DNA from: DATBMY01 sp036554605
Lineage (GTDB): Bacteria; Acidobacteriota; Blastocatellia; UBA7656
Direction: 5' to 3'
Assembly (NCBI GenBank): GCA_036554605.1
Contig: DATBMY010000289.1
Location: forward strand, 1 to 19,604
Length of the DNA: 19,604 nt
The position numbers were made by a program, and so were the translations under genes. The first letter of the stretch is position 1. The number at the start of each line of letters is the position of its first letter. Under the pieces are notes generated by a model. It did no database searches. It was not told where the DNA came from and worked only from the letters and a program-made list of their open reading frames with translations. This document shows positions 7,039 through 13,891 of the stretch, one piece after another.

Positions 7039-7284
7039 TCAGGGCTTCGGCGCAGGAGGCGGCAGGTCTCTTGCCTCGACCGTCGATTGAAAGCCTGTCC
7101 TCGCGTGCGAGCCGTCGCAAAACGGCTTGTTGGCCGAAGCCCCGCAGCGGCAAAGCGATATGACCGTGCGGCCGCCGAGCCCAAAGGTGTTGCCCGCCGC
7201 GTCCTGCAAGACGATGTTTTCGCCCATCACTCTCAGCGGGCCATTGTTATTACAAACTATGCGGCTCTCTTTTTCGTCGCTCAT
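7039..7284 (-). CDS. CDGSH iron-sulfur domain protein
   Basis: An 81-residue protein with the complete CDGSH motif CRCGASANKPFCDGSH (C-x-C-x2-S-x3-P-x-C-D-G-S-H), where three Cys and one His bind a redox-active, pH-labile [2Fe-2S] cluster. The N-terminal part, NNNGPLRVMGENIVLQDAAG, is the small beta region usual in bacterial CDGSH proteins. An upstream-extended frame would start at 7521, but ATG 7284 has a near-perfect Shine-Dalgarno, AGGAGGAG about eight bases upstream, and the extension would run through a palindromic repeat, so the short form is correct. It is followed 51 bases later by the AtuA-like gene on the same strand and may head that operon. The role is likely electron transfer or cluster storage; the partner is unknown. 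Confidence 0.93.
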   Translation of the reverse strand: MSDEKESRIVCNNNGPLRVMGENIVLQDAAGNTFGLGGRTVISLCRCGASANKPFCDGSHARTGFQSTVEARDLPPPAPKP

Positions 7285-7398
7285 CGAATGTTCTCCTCCT
7301 GATTCATTCTTATTTGAATTGCCGACTCGCCATTGTATCGCACGCCGGCGGGGGTTAGAAAGCAGAGAGCGGGCGTGGCGCACCATCGATCCGGGTGA

Positions 7399-7458
7399 GA
7401 AGTTCAGACTACAGCCTTCGGGCTGCTCGTGGCACGCTCCCGGCGTGAACTCTGAACT
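7399..7458. repeat. Cruciform-like palindromic element (outer stem enclosing two hairpins)
   Basis: An outer 8-bp stem (AGTTCAGA 7401-7408 with TCTGAACT 7451-7458) encloses two short perfect hairpins: CAGCC-TTCG-GGCTG at 7412-7425 and CACGC-TCCCG-GCGTG at 7433-7447. This gives a three-way-junction fold on either strand. It lies in the divergent gap between the CDGSH gene and the permease. The compact architecture and non-coding location look like a REP-type or MITE-like dispersed element, though only one copy is in the window. Confidence 0.75.
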
Positions 7459-7483
7459 TTCCTCTCCGTCATTGATAAAAAGC

Positions 7484-7511
7484 AAAGCCCGATTTAGTAT
7501 GTCCGGGCTTT
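7484..7511. terminator. Terminator-like hairpin in a divergent intergenic region
   Basis: AAAGCCCG (7484-7491) pairs perfectly with CGGGCTTT (7504-7511) around a 12-base loop. The plus strand runs on as TTATC, a poor U-tract; the minus-strand transcript would read through the stem into GCTTTTTATC. It lies only 22 bases upstream of the permease ATG, while the flanking genes diverge, so it terminates neither annotated transcript in the ordinary way. It could be a leader attenuator of the permease mRNA, protection against antisense transcription, or a remnant of a deleted gene. The permease start lacks a good Shine-Dalgarno sequence, so the hairpin may also affect initiation. Confidence 0.55.
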
Positions 7512-7533
7512 TATCTATCAAACCAATTTAAGA

Positions 7534-8850
7534 ATGGCGATGACAAGTTCAACAGAGGAAGGTCTCATCCGAGGGATAAGCCGGTGGGGCCTGGTCGGAG
7601 TCGCGATAAACGGAATAATCGGCGCCGGGATATTCGGGCTGCCGTCGAGGGTCTTTGCCGAGACCGGCGCTTATAGCATCTTTTCATTCATCGTCTGCGC
7701 AATCGTCGTCGTGCTGATCATCCTCTGCTTCGCCGAAGTCGGCAGCCGGTTTAGCCGAACCGGCGGGCCATACATCTATGCGCGAGAGGCGTTCGGCTCG
7801 ATGGTAGGGTTCGAGGTCGGATGGCTTATGTGGCTCGCGCGCTTGACCGCCTTCGCCGCAAACTGCAACCTGCTCGTCGACTACATGGGATATTTCTGGC
7901 CCGCCGCTACGGCTAGCTTTTACCGCGAGACGATAATCATCGCCATTGTCGCGCTGCTCACGCTAGTCAACATCGCCGGCGTGCGCGACGCTACTATCGT
8001 CAGCAGTCTCTTCACCGTCGGAAAGCTCATCCCTATAATCATATTCATCGCCGTCGGGCTCTTCTTCATCGCCCCCGCTAACTACTCGTTCGAGCAGCCG
8101 CCCTCATACAGCGTCTTTTCGGCGTCGGTGCTGACGCTGGTCTATGCCTTCACCGGGTTCGAGATGGCGGTCATACCGGCGGGCGAAATTCGCGACCCCC
8201 GGCGCAACCTGCCGCTCGCCATACTGACCGCGATAGGCATAGTCGCGCTGCTCTACATACTTATACAGATCGTATCTATAGGAACGCTGCCCGGTCTCGC
8301 TACTTCGCAGCGCCCGCTCGCCGACGCCAGCACGACATTCATGGGCAACCTGGGCGGATCGATAGTATCGGCGGGCGTGATCGTTTCGATCATCGGCAAC
8401 CTCAACGTTCTGATACTGGCGGGGTCGCGGCTGCCGTTCGCCATGTCGGAAGGAGGCGAGCTGCCGGCACTTGTTAGCGCGACTCATAAGAGATTTCATA
8501 CGCCTTATATCGCCATATTAATCACCGTCTCAATCATGCTATTGCTCACGCTCTGGAGCAGCTTCGCAAAGCAGGTGAACCTGAGCGTGATAGCGCGACT
8601 AGTATCTTACGGTCTGACCTGCGCCGCGCTGCCGATACTGCGCCGTAAACTCGGAGCCGAGACGGCAGGGTTTAAAGCGCCCGCGGGCGTGGCGGTCTCG
8701 ATATTGACGCTGGTACTTGCGGGATGGCTCTTGTCGAACGCGTCGTGGCTGGATGCTCGCGACACGGCTATAGCGGCCACACTCGGGCTGCTGCTCTATA
8801 TTGCTTACAAGCTCACGCGGGTTGGTCGCAAAGCGAATTATGCCGGTTAA
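7534..8850 (+). CDS. APC-superfamily amino acid permease
   Basis: A 438-residue integral membrane protein with about 12 hydrophobic segments. The first helix carries the broken-helix substrate-binding motif NGIIGAGIFGLP (residues 26-37), diagnostic of the amino acid-polyamine-organocation family, and TGFEMAVIPAGEIRDPRRNLP in the middle is the conserved helix 6-7 loop. It should import an amino acid or related amine by proton symport or exchange; substrate cannot be read from sequence. The start has no convincing Shine-Dalgarno (only TTTAAGA) and an alternative ATG lies six bases downstream. The stop overlaps the first 11 bases of the next gene, an amidohydrolase, so the two are translated together. 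This suggests a shared function, such as uptake of an amine-containing substrate, or simply compact packing. Confidence 0.92.
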   Translation: MAMTSSTEEGLIRGISRWGLVGVAINGIIGAGIFGLPSRVFAETGAYSIFSFIVCAIVVVLIILCFAEVGSRFSRTGGPYIYAREAFGSMVGFEVGWLMWLARLTAFAANCNLLVDYMGYFWPAATASFYRETIIIAIVALLTLVNIAGVRDATIVSSLFTVGKLIPIIIFIAVGLFFIAPANYSFEQPPSYSVFSASVLTLVYAFTGFEMAVIPAGEIRDPRRNLPLAILTAIGIVALLYILIQIVSIGTLPGLATSQRPLADASTTFMGNLGGSIVSAGVIVSIIGNLNVLILAGSRLPFAMSEGGELPALVSATHKRFHTPYIAILITVSIMLLLTLWSSFAKQVNLSVIARLVSYGLTCAALPILRRKLGAETAGFKAPAGVAVSILTLVLAGWLLSNASWLDARDTAIAATLGLLLYIAYKLTRVGRKANYAG

Positions 8851-10195
8851 GCTTTTTACAGCTGATTGGGTGCTTCCTATAAGCTCGCCGCCCATTCCGA
8901 GCGGCGCGGTCGCCATAGAAGGCGAGCGCATAATATTTGTCGGGCCACAAAGCGATGCGCTTAATCAATCACAGCTTGAGGGGTCGGAGGCCACAGATTT
9001 CGGCCGCGCGGCCATCCTGCCGGGGCTCATAAACACGCACAGCCATCTCGAGCTGACGCTGATGCGCGGCTTTCTCGAAGACCTCTCGTTTCGCGACTGG
9101 ATAGTGAAGCTGACGAGAACGAAATATGAGCGCCTTTCGGAAGATGATCTCGCGCAGTCGGCCCTGCTTGGCGCGGCCGAAGCGATTCGCGCGGGCATCA
9201 CTACAACGGCCGACACGGGCGATTCGCGCGCGGCCTTCGACGCGATTCGCAAGAGCGGGCTGCGCGGAATAGCCTACCGCGAAGCTTTCGGCCCGGACCC
9301 GCTAGAAGCGGAAAAAAGCGCTGGCGAGCTTCGCGCTAAAGTCGAGCAGATGCGCGAGGCAGAAACCCCGCTCGCGCGAGTCGGCGTGTCGCCGCATGCG
9401 CCCTACACCGTATCGGCAAGGCTCTTTCGCCTTGTGACCGAGTACGCGCGACAGCAGTCGCTCGATATGTGCATACACGCGGCCGAAGCCGAGGTAGAGC
9501 GACAGATGATGATCTCGGGCACGGGAGAGTTTGCCGAAGGCTTGCGGCGACGCGGCATCGACTGGGAAGCGCCCGGCGTTTCGACCATAAAATACTTTCA
9601 GAGTCTGGGCGTGCTAGACGCCGCTCCGCTGCTGGTCCACTGCATAAGAGTCGACTCGGAAGATATATCGCTTATAGCCGCGAGCCGCGCCCGCGTGGCG
9701 CACTGCCCTAAATCGAACGCGAAGCTCGGCCACGGCATCGCCCCGCTGCGCGCAATGCTTGACGCGCGCATAGATGTGGGGCTGGGTACCGACAGCGTCG
9801 CGTCGAATAATCGCGCGGACCTCATAAGCGAAGCCCGATTCTCGATCCTCGCGCATCGAGCTTCGGCCGGAGATTATCAGCAACCGTCTGCCGGCGAGAT
9901 GCTTCGCCTCGCCACACTCGGGGGAGCGCGGGCGCTGGGGCTCGATGACCTTACGGGCTCGCTCGAACCGGGCAAGCAAGCCGACCTCATCGCCATAGAC
10001 CTCTCTCGCACGCATCTTTCACCCGTGCACGACGCGGCGGCGGCAATCATCTTCAGCGCAATGGCAAGCGACGTGCGGATGACGATGGTCGCGGGAAGCC
10101 TGCTTTTCGACGGCCTTGAAGTAAAGAGACTTGACGAAGAGTCGCTTCGTGGCCGCGTGAATCAAACGCTTGAGCGCATGAATTTGCCCCTATAA
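8840..10195 (+). CDS. mqnX: Amidohydrolase, probable aminodeoxyfutalosine deaminase (menaquinone synthesis)
   Basis: A 451-residue cytosolic metal-dependent deaminase of the TRZ/ATZ-SAH deaminase group. Metal ligands and pocket residues are visible: NTHSHLEL (H67, H69), SPHAPYTVS, CIHAAEAEVE (H213), LVHCIRVD (H267), AHCPKSNAKLGHG and GLGTDSVASNN (D318). The segment THSHLELTLMRGFLEDL is like that of MqnX proteins, which deaminate 6-amino-6-deoxyfutalosine in the futalosine menaquinone route. UbiX and UbiA family genes downstream fit this. SAH/MTA deaminase or guanine-type deaminase are the alternatives. ATG 8840 lies inside the end of the permease gene (ATGCCGGTTAA overlap) and gives the normal N-terminus VKLFTADWVLP; a longer frame from 8801 adds permease-overlapping sequence and is unlikely. 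Confidence 0.8.
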   Translation: MPVKLFTADWVLPISSPPIPSGAVAIEGERIIFVGPQSDALNQSQLEGSEATDFGRAAILPGLINTHSHLELTLMRGFLEDLSFRDWIVKLTRTKYERLSEDDLAQSALLGAAEAIRAGITTTADTGDSRAAFDAIRKSGLRGIAYREAFGPDPLEAEKSAGELRAKVEQMREAETPLARVGVSPHAPYTVSARLFRLVTEYARQQSLDMCIHAAEAEVERQMMISGTGEFAEGLRRRGIDWEAPGVSTIKYFQSLGVLDAAPLLVHCIRVDSEDISLIAASRARVAHCPKSNAKLGHGIAPLRAMLDARIDVGLGTDSVASNNRADLISEARFSILAHRASAGDYQQPSAGEMLRLATLGGARALGLDDLTGSLEPGKQADLIAIDLSRTHLSPVHDAAAAIIFSAMASDVRMTMVAGSLLFDGLEVKRLDEESLRGRVNQTLERMNLPL

Positions 10196-10213
10196 AAGCG
10201 GCGCAAGTGTGGC

Positions 10214-10295
10214 GCGCCTTCGGCGCTCAAAACTCTTTGGCAATCAGTATCCACGACCTTACGGTCGCGGCTATTAACTGCCGGCCCTTCGGGCC
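10214..10295. repeat. Cluster of three short GC-rich hairpins in an intergenic region
   Basis: Three perfect 5-bp stem hairpins follow one another: GCGCC-TTC-GGCGC at 10214-10226, CGACC-TTAC-GGTCG at 10254-10267 and GGCCC-TTC-GGGCC at 10283-10295. They have short TTC or TTAC loops and regular spacing of roughly 28-40 bases. They lie in the 218-base gap between the mqnX-like gene and ubiX. The first could assist termination of the permease/amidohydrolase transcript, but no U-tract follows. The arrangement resembles dispersed intergenic palindromes rather than a regulatory RNA. Confidence 0.65.
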
Positions 10296-10329
10296 TTATA
10301 CAGGTATTCAACGAGCTTGATATACCTCA

Positions 10330-10369
10330 TCACCCCTTCACCCCTTCACCCTTTCACCCCTTCTCCCCT
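10330..10369. repeat. Five tandem 8-base repeats (TCACCCCT), G-quadruplex motif on the minus strand
   Basis: The units read TCACCCCT, TCACCCCT, TCACCCTT, TCACCCCT and TCTCCCCT in direct tandem. On the minus strand this is a series of five G-runs of three or four separated by loops of four or five bases, which satisfies the usual G3+N1-7 quadruplex pattern. The array ends seven bases before the predicted -35 element of ubiX, so it could influence that promoter. It is not a CRISPR array, because there are no spacers. Confidence 0.8.
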
Positions 10370-10376
10370 TCAGTTC

Positions 10377-10405
10377 TTGCCGGGCATTTCCGTCGTGGCT
10401 ACAAT
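10377..10405 (+). promoter_or_regulatory. Predicted sigma70-type promoter of the ubiX-ubiA pair
   Basis: TTGCCG at 10377-10382 and TACAAT at 10400-10405 are separated by 17 bases. Transcription would begin near 10412, essentially at the GTG start codon 10414 (or the TTG at 10411), with no Shine-Dalgarno sequence present. This implies a leaderless transcript. Prediction by eye only. Confidence 0.5.
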
Positions 10406-10413
10406 AACGATTG

Positions 10414-11025
10414 GTGAAATCTATAATCGTAGGCATAAGCGGCGCGAGCGGTGCGATATACGCCCAGAGGCTGCTCTGTTATCTTGAGGCGAGCCCGGAG
10501 GTGCGCGAGATAAACCTCGTCGTGAGCGGGCCCGCCCGCCGCGTTATCGCCGACGAGCTTGACATAAGCCCGACCGCCGACGCCGAGCAGATGGTCGCGG
10601 AGCTGATAGGGCGGCGCTCAGTAAAGACCGTCATCCATCATCCCGGCGACATAGGGGCGACGATAGCATCGGGCTCATACCCCATAGACGCGATGGCGAT
10701 AATTCCCTGCTCCGCCTCCACGCTCGGCGTGCTCGCTTCGGGTTCGAGTCGCAACCTCCTGCATCGCGCCGCGGACGTCTGTTTGAAGGAGGGCCGCCGC
10801 CTGGTCATCGTTCCCAGAGAGACGCCGCTGTCGATCATACATCTTGAAAACATGCTAAAGCTCAGGCAGGCAGGCGCGATGATCGTCCCGGCGATGCCCG
10901 CCTTTTATCACCGGCCCGCGGACCTCATAGCATTGGCCGATCATTTCGTATACCGCGTGATGGATCATCTAGGCCTTTCGCACTCGCAGGAGACCGTATG
11001 GCGCGGCGATGTAGAGAGAGTCTAG
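10414..11025 (+). CDS. ubiX: UbiX-family flavin prenyltransferase
   Basis: A 203-residue protein of the UbiX/Pad1 family, which attaches a dimethylallyl group to reduced FMN to make prenylated FMN, the cofactor of UbiD-type decarboxylases. The FMN-binding start IIVGISGASGAIYAQRL, the IPCSASTLGVLASGSSRNLL segment, RAADVCLKE and RETPLSIIHLENMLKL are all conserved. GTG 10414 gives the normal N-terminus; a TTG at 10411 would add one residue. With the UbiA-like prenyltransferase just downstream and the mqnX-like gene upstream, it probably supports UbiD/MqnL-type decarboxylation in menaquinone synthesis. No ubiD homologue is in the window. Spacing to the next start is six bases, so the two form an operon. 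Confidence 0.93.
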   Translation: MKSIIVGISGASGAIYAQRLLCYLEASPEVREINLVVSGPARRVIADELDISPTADAEQMVAELIGRRSVKTVIHHPGDIGATIASGSYPIDAMAIIPCSASTLGVLASGSSRNLLHRAADVCLKEGRRLVIVPRETPLSIIHLENMLKLRQAGAMIVPAMPAFYHRPADLIALADHFVYRVMDHLGLSHSQETVWRGDVERV

Positions 11026-11031
11026 CAGGCG

Positions 11032-11937
11032 ATGGAGACGGCGAAGCAAAAACGCATGGGTTTAACGGAGCGGTTGAGCGTGACGCTCGAAATGATAAAG
11101 ATCGAGCACACGCTCTTTGCTCTGCCGTTCGCGCTGCTGGGCGCTACGCTCGCTTCGCTTGAGATACCTCCGCGGCCAGCCTCCTTCTGGCTCGAAAAAC
11201 TGCTCTGGATTGTGGTCGCGATGGTAGGCGCGCGGTCGGCCGCCATGACGTTCAACCGCATAGCGGACCGCCGCTTCGACGCGGCCAATCCGCGCACGGC
11301 GACGCGCGCGCTCCCGGCCGGGCTTTTGGACCTTCGCTTCGCGTGGCTTTTTACGATAGCTTCCTCGGCGCTTTTTTTGCTCGCGGCCTGGCGGCTCAAC
11401 CGGCTTGCGCTGCTGCTTGCGCCCGTGGCGCTCGCTTCGGTTTTTCTTTACTCGTACACCAAGCGGTTCACGGCGCTTTCGCACCTGGTGCTCGGCTGGT
11501 GTCTCTCGATTGCGCCTACGGGAGCGTGGATAGCGATCACGGGAGAGCTAGGGGCGGTGCCGCTGCTGCTTTCGCTCGCGGTGATGTTGTGGACCGCCGG
11601 ATTCGACATTCTCTACGCGTGCCAGGATTATGAGTTTGATCGCCGGGCCGGGCTTCATTCTATCCCCGCGCTGCTGGGCGTAGGTCTTGCGCTTATGGTC
11701 GCTCGTGTTCTTCACACGCTGATGTTTTTGACGCTCGTCGTTTTGTTTTTCACCGTGCCGCTCGAATATGGCGCGGCGGTCGGGATACTCGTCACGGGCG
11801 CGCTGCTTTCGCGACAGCACAACCTCGTAAGCTCGACAGATCTGTCGCGTCTGAACGCGGCCTTCTTTACGACCAACGCCTATATAAGCATCATCCTGTT
11901 CGTCTCAATCGCGCTCGACGTGCTAATCTGGGGATGA
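11032..11937 (+). CDS. mqnP: UbiA-family polyprenyltransferase, probable menaquinone MqnP
   Basis: A 301-residue integral membrane prenyltransferase with about eight or nine hydrophobic segments. Both Mg2+/diphosphate-binding motifs are present: NRIADRRFD (N75, D79, R80, D83) and YACQDYEFD (D199, D203). It transfers a polyprenyl chain to an aromatic acceptor in the membrane. Family members act in ubiquinone (4-hydroxybenzoate acceptor) or, in futalosine organisms, on 1,4-dihydroxy-6-naphthoate (MqnP). The linked mqnX-like and ubiX genes favour the second, but sequence alone does not prove the acceptor. ATG 11032 is six bases after the ubiX stop; an internal Met at 11056 (MGLTERLSVTLE) is a possible alternative start. 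Confidence 0.87.
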   Translation: METAKQKRMGLTERLSVTLEMIKIEHTLFALPFALLGATLASLEIPPRPASFWLEKLLWIVVAMVGARSAAMTFNRIADRRFDAANPRTATRALPAGLLDLRFAWLFTIASSALFLLAAWRLNRLALLLAPVALASVFLYSYTKRFTALSHLVLGWCLSIAPTGAWIAITGELGAVPLLLSLAVMLWTAGFDILYACQDYEFDRRAGLHSIPALLGVGLALMVARVLHTLMFLTLVVLFFTVPLEYGAAVGILVTGALLSRQHNLVSSTDLSRLNAAFFTTNAYISIILFVSIALDVLIWG

Positions 11938-11950
11938 GCGAGATTACGAT

Positions 11951-11979
11951 TTGCCAATACCTTCGATACACACGACAAT
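11951..11979 (+). promoter_or_regulatory. Predicted promoter of the asparagine-synthase operon
   Basis: TTGCCA at 11951-11956 (5 of 6 to consensus) and GACAAT at 11974-11979 (4 of 6) are separated by exactly 17 bases. The predicted start of transcription, about 11986, falls directly at ATG 11987, and no Shine-Dalgarno sequence precedes that codon. A leaderless mRNA is likely. Prediction by eye only. Confidence 0.5.
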
Positions 11980-11986
11980 TTAAAGC

Positions 11987-13891
11987 ATGTGCGGCATCTG
12001 CGGGGTCGTGGGCCGGCCCGATGAACAATTGATCAAGCGAATGCTCGGGCGCATAGCTCACCGCGGCCCGGACGACGAAGGGCTGCTCATAAAAGAGAGT
12101 TCGACCGGCGAAAGCGTCGCGCTCGGGCACCGGAGGCTTTCGATCATAGATCTTTCGGCGGCCGGTCACGAGCCGATGTCCGATCGAAGCGGGCAGGTGT
12201 GGCTGACCTTCAACGGCGAGATATACAACTTCAAAGAGCTGAGGCGCGAGCTGGAAGCGCGCGGCCACAGCTTTCGCTCCGACTCCGACGCCGAGGTTAT
12301 CATCTACGCATATATCGAATGGGGCCGCGCATGCCTTGAGCGGCTCAACGGCATGTTCGCCTTCGCGATCTGGGACGCGCGCGATGAAACGCTTCTGCTC
12401 GCGCGCGACCGGCTCGGCATCAAGCCGCTCTATTACGCCGAGACCAGCGCGGGTTTTGCCTTCGCTTCGGAGATAAAGGCGCTGCTCGAAATCCCCGGCT
12501 TCGCCCCGGAAGTCGACCGCGCGGCGCTCGACCAGTTCATGACTTTTCTGTGGGTGCCCGATCCGAAGACCGCTTTCCGAGGCGTCTATAAACTCCCGCC
12601 CGCGCACTGGCTAGTCTATCGCGATGGCCGCGCGGAGATTTCCGAGTACTGGGATGTCGAGTTCCGGGAAGACGAGCGCGTTTCAGAGCCCGAGTGGGTA
12701 GAGGCGCTGCGCGAGCAGGTCGACCGCAGCGTGCGCGCTCAGATGATATCGGACGTGCCGCTCGGGGCCTTTCTTTCGGGCGGGCTCGATTCATCGTCCG
12801 TCGTCGCGTTGATGACCGGGCTCGCCGCGCAAAAGCTTACCACATACACGTTCGGTTTTCGCCAGGAGGACCTGCGCTACGACATACTCGAAGACGACGT
12901 AAAATACGCGCGCGTCGTGGGGCGAGAGTTTAAGACCGATTACCAGGAGCATTTTCTTGAGCCGCACGTCTTAGAGCTACTGCCGCGTCTTGTTTATCAT
13001 ATGGACGAACCGGTAGCCGACCCGGCCATCATTACAAGCTACCTTATATGCCGGACGGCGCGAGAACGGCTCACAGTGCTGATTTCAGGGATGGGGGGCG
13101 ACGAGCTTTTCGCCGGCTACCCGCGCCACGCGGCCGTAAAGATTGCCGATGCCTATAACCTGATTCCATCTTTCATCTCGCGGCCCATAGTCGAAGCGAT
13201 GCCCGGCGCAAAGCCCGGCCCGCTCACGGCTGTTTTTAGAAATACGAAGAAGCTCGCAAGATCGGCCGCGCTTCCCGAGCGCGAGCGGTACCTCGGCTTC
13301 GGCACTTATTTCACTCAGGCGGAAAAAGCGGAGCTATACTCGGGCGATCTTCTGAACGACACGCGCGGGCTCGATCCATACGTCGAGCATAATAAATACT
13401 TCGACCGCGTGCGGGATCAAGACTTCGTCAACCAGATGCTTTATGTGGACCTGAAGACATTTCTGCCCTGTCTCAATCTCACCTACACGGACAAGACGAG
13501 CATGGCAAGTTCGATGGAAGTGCGCGTGCCGCTGCTCGACCACGAGCTGGTAGAGATGGCGGCGCGCATCCCCGCGCGGCTCAAGCTGAAGGGTCTTACG
13601 CGAAAGCACATACTGAAGCGGGCGGCCGCGGCGTGGCTGCCGCGCGAGATAATTCATCGCAAGAAGGCGGGATTCAGCGCGCCCCTGCGCGCGTGGCTCG
13701 CGCGCGACCTGAGAGAAACGGTCGAAGAGCTGCTTTCGGAATCGAATATTCAAAGCCGCGGCTATTTCAATTACCCGGCCGTCCGCCGCCTGATTGATAA
13801 CAACATGTCCGGGCGCGAGGACAATAACCTGAAGATATTCCAGCTGCTCACGCTGGAGCTATGGCACCGGTCATTTATCGATAATGCATAA
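11987..13891 (+). CDS. asnB: Asparagine synthase-like glutamine amidotransferase (AsnB family)
   Basis: A 634-residue two-domain enzyme. The N-terminal class II glutaminase domain (about 1-200) starts MCGICG, so Cys2 becomes the N-terminal nucleophile, and has RGPDDEG, GHRRLSIIDLS (R50), TFNGEIYNF (N76, E78) and D101. The C-terminal synthetase domain has the ATP/PPi loop SGGLDSS (264-270) and EVRVPLLDHELVE near the end. Ammonia from glutamine would be passed to an ATP-activated carboxylate. In E. coli AsnB the segment is SGEGSDE with an important Glu (E348); here it reads SGMGGDE with Met369 in its place. Together with the methyltransferase and glycosyltransferase that follow, this suggests amidation of a sugar acid or peptide on the cell surface rather than free asparagine synthesis, though that is inference. 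The stop overlaps the next gene by eight bases. Confidence 0.9.
   Translation: MCGICGVVGRPDEQLIKRMLGRIAHRGPDDEGLLIKESSTGESVALGHRRLSIIDLSAAGHEPMSDRSGQVWLTFNGEIYNFKELRRELEARGHSFRSDSDAEVIIYAYIEWGRACLERLNGMFAFAIWDARDETLLLARDRLGIKPLYYAETSAGFAFASEIKALLEIPGFAPEVDRAALDQFMTFLWVPDPKTAFRGVYKLPPAHWLVYRDGRAEISEYWDVEFREDERVSEPEWVEALREQVDRSVRAQMISDVPLGAFLSGGLDSSSVVALMTGLAAQKLTTYTFGFRQEDLRYDILEDDVKYARVVGREFKTDYQEHFLEPHVLELLPRLVYHMDEPVADPAIITSYLICRTARERLTVLISGMGGDELFAGYPRHAAVKIADAYNLIPSFISRPIVEAMPGAKPGPLTAVFRNTKKLARSAALPERERYLGFGTYFTQAEKAELYSGDLLNDTRGLDPYVEHNKYFDRVRDQDFVNQMLYVDLKTFLPCLNLTYTDKTSMASSMEVRVPLLDHELVEMAARIPARLKLKGLTRKHILKRAAAAWLPREIIHRKKAGFSAPLRAWLARDLRETVEELLSESNIQSRGYFNYPAVRRLIDNNMSGREDNNLKIFQLLTLELWHRSFIDNA

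Noticed and set aside
7285..7521. N-terminal extension of the CDGSH protein
   Set aside because: The extension translates a palindromic repeat and a hairpin; the internal ATG at 7284 has a near-perfect Shine-Dalgarno sequence and gives the normal family length.
10330..10369. Possible CRISPR array
   Set aside because: Eight-base units directly adjoin each other with no spacers, and there are no cas genes.
11891..12607. 238-codon minus-strand open frame opposite the asparagine-synthase gene
   Set aside because: Arg-rich, without known motifs, and fully antisense to the glutaminase domain; a shadow frame.
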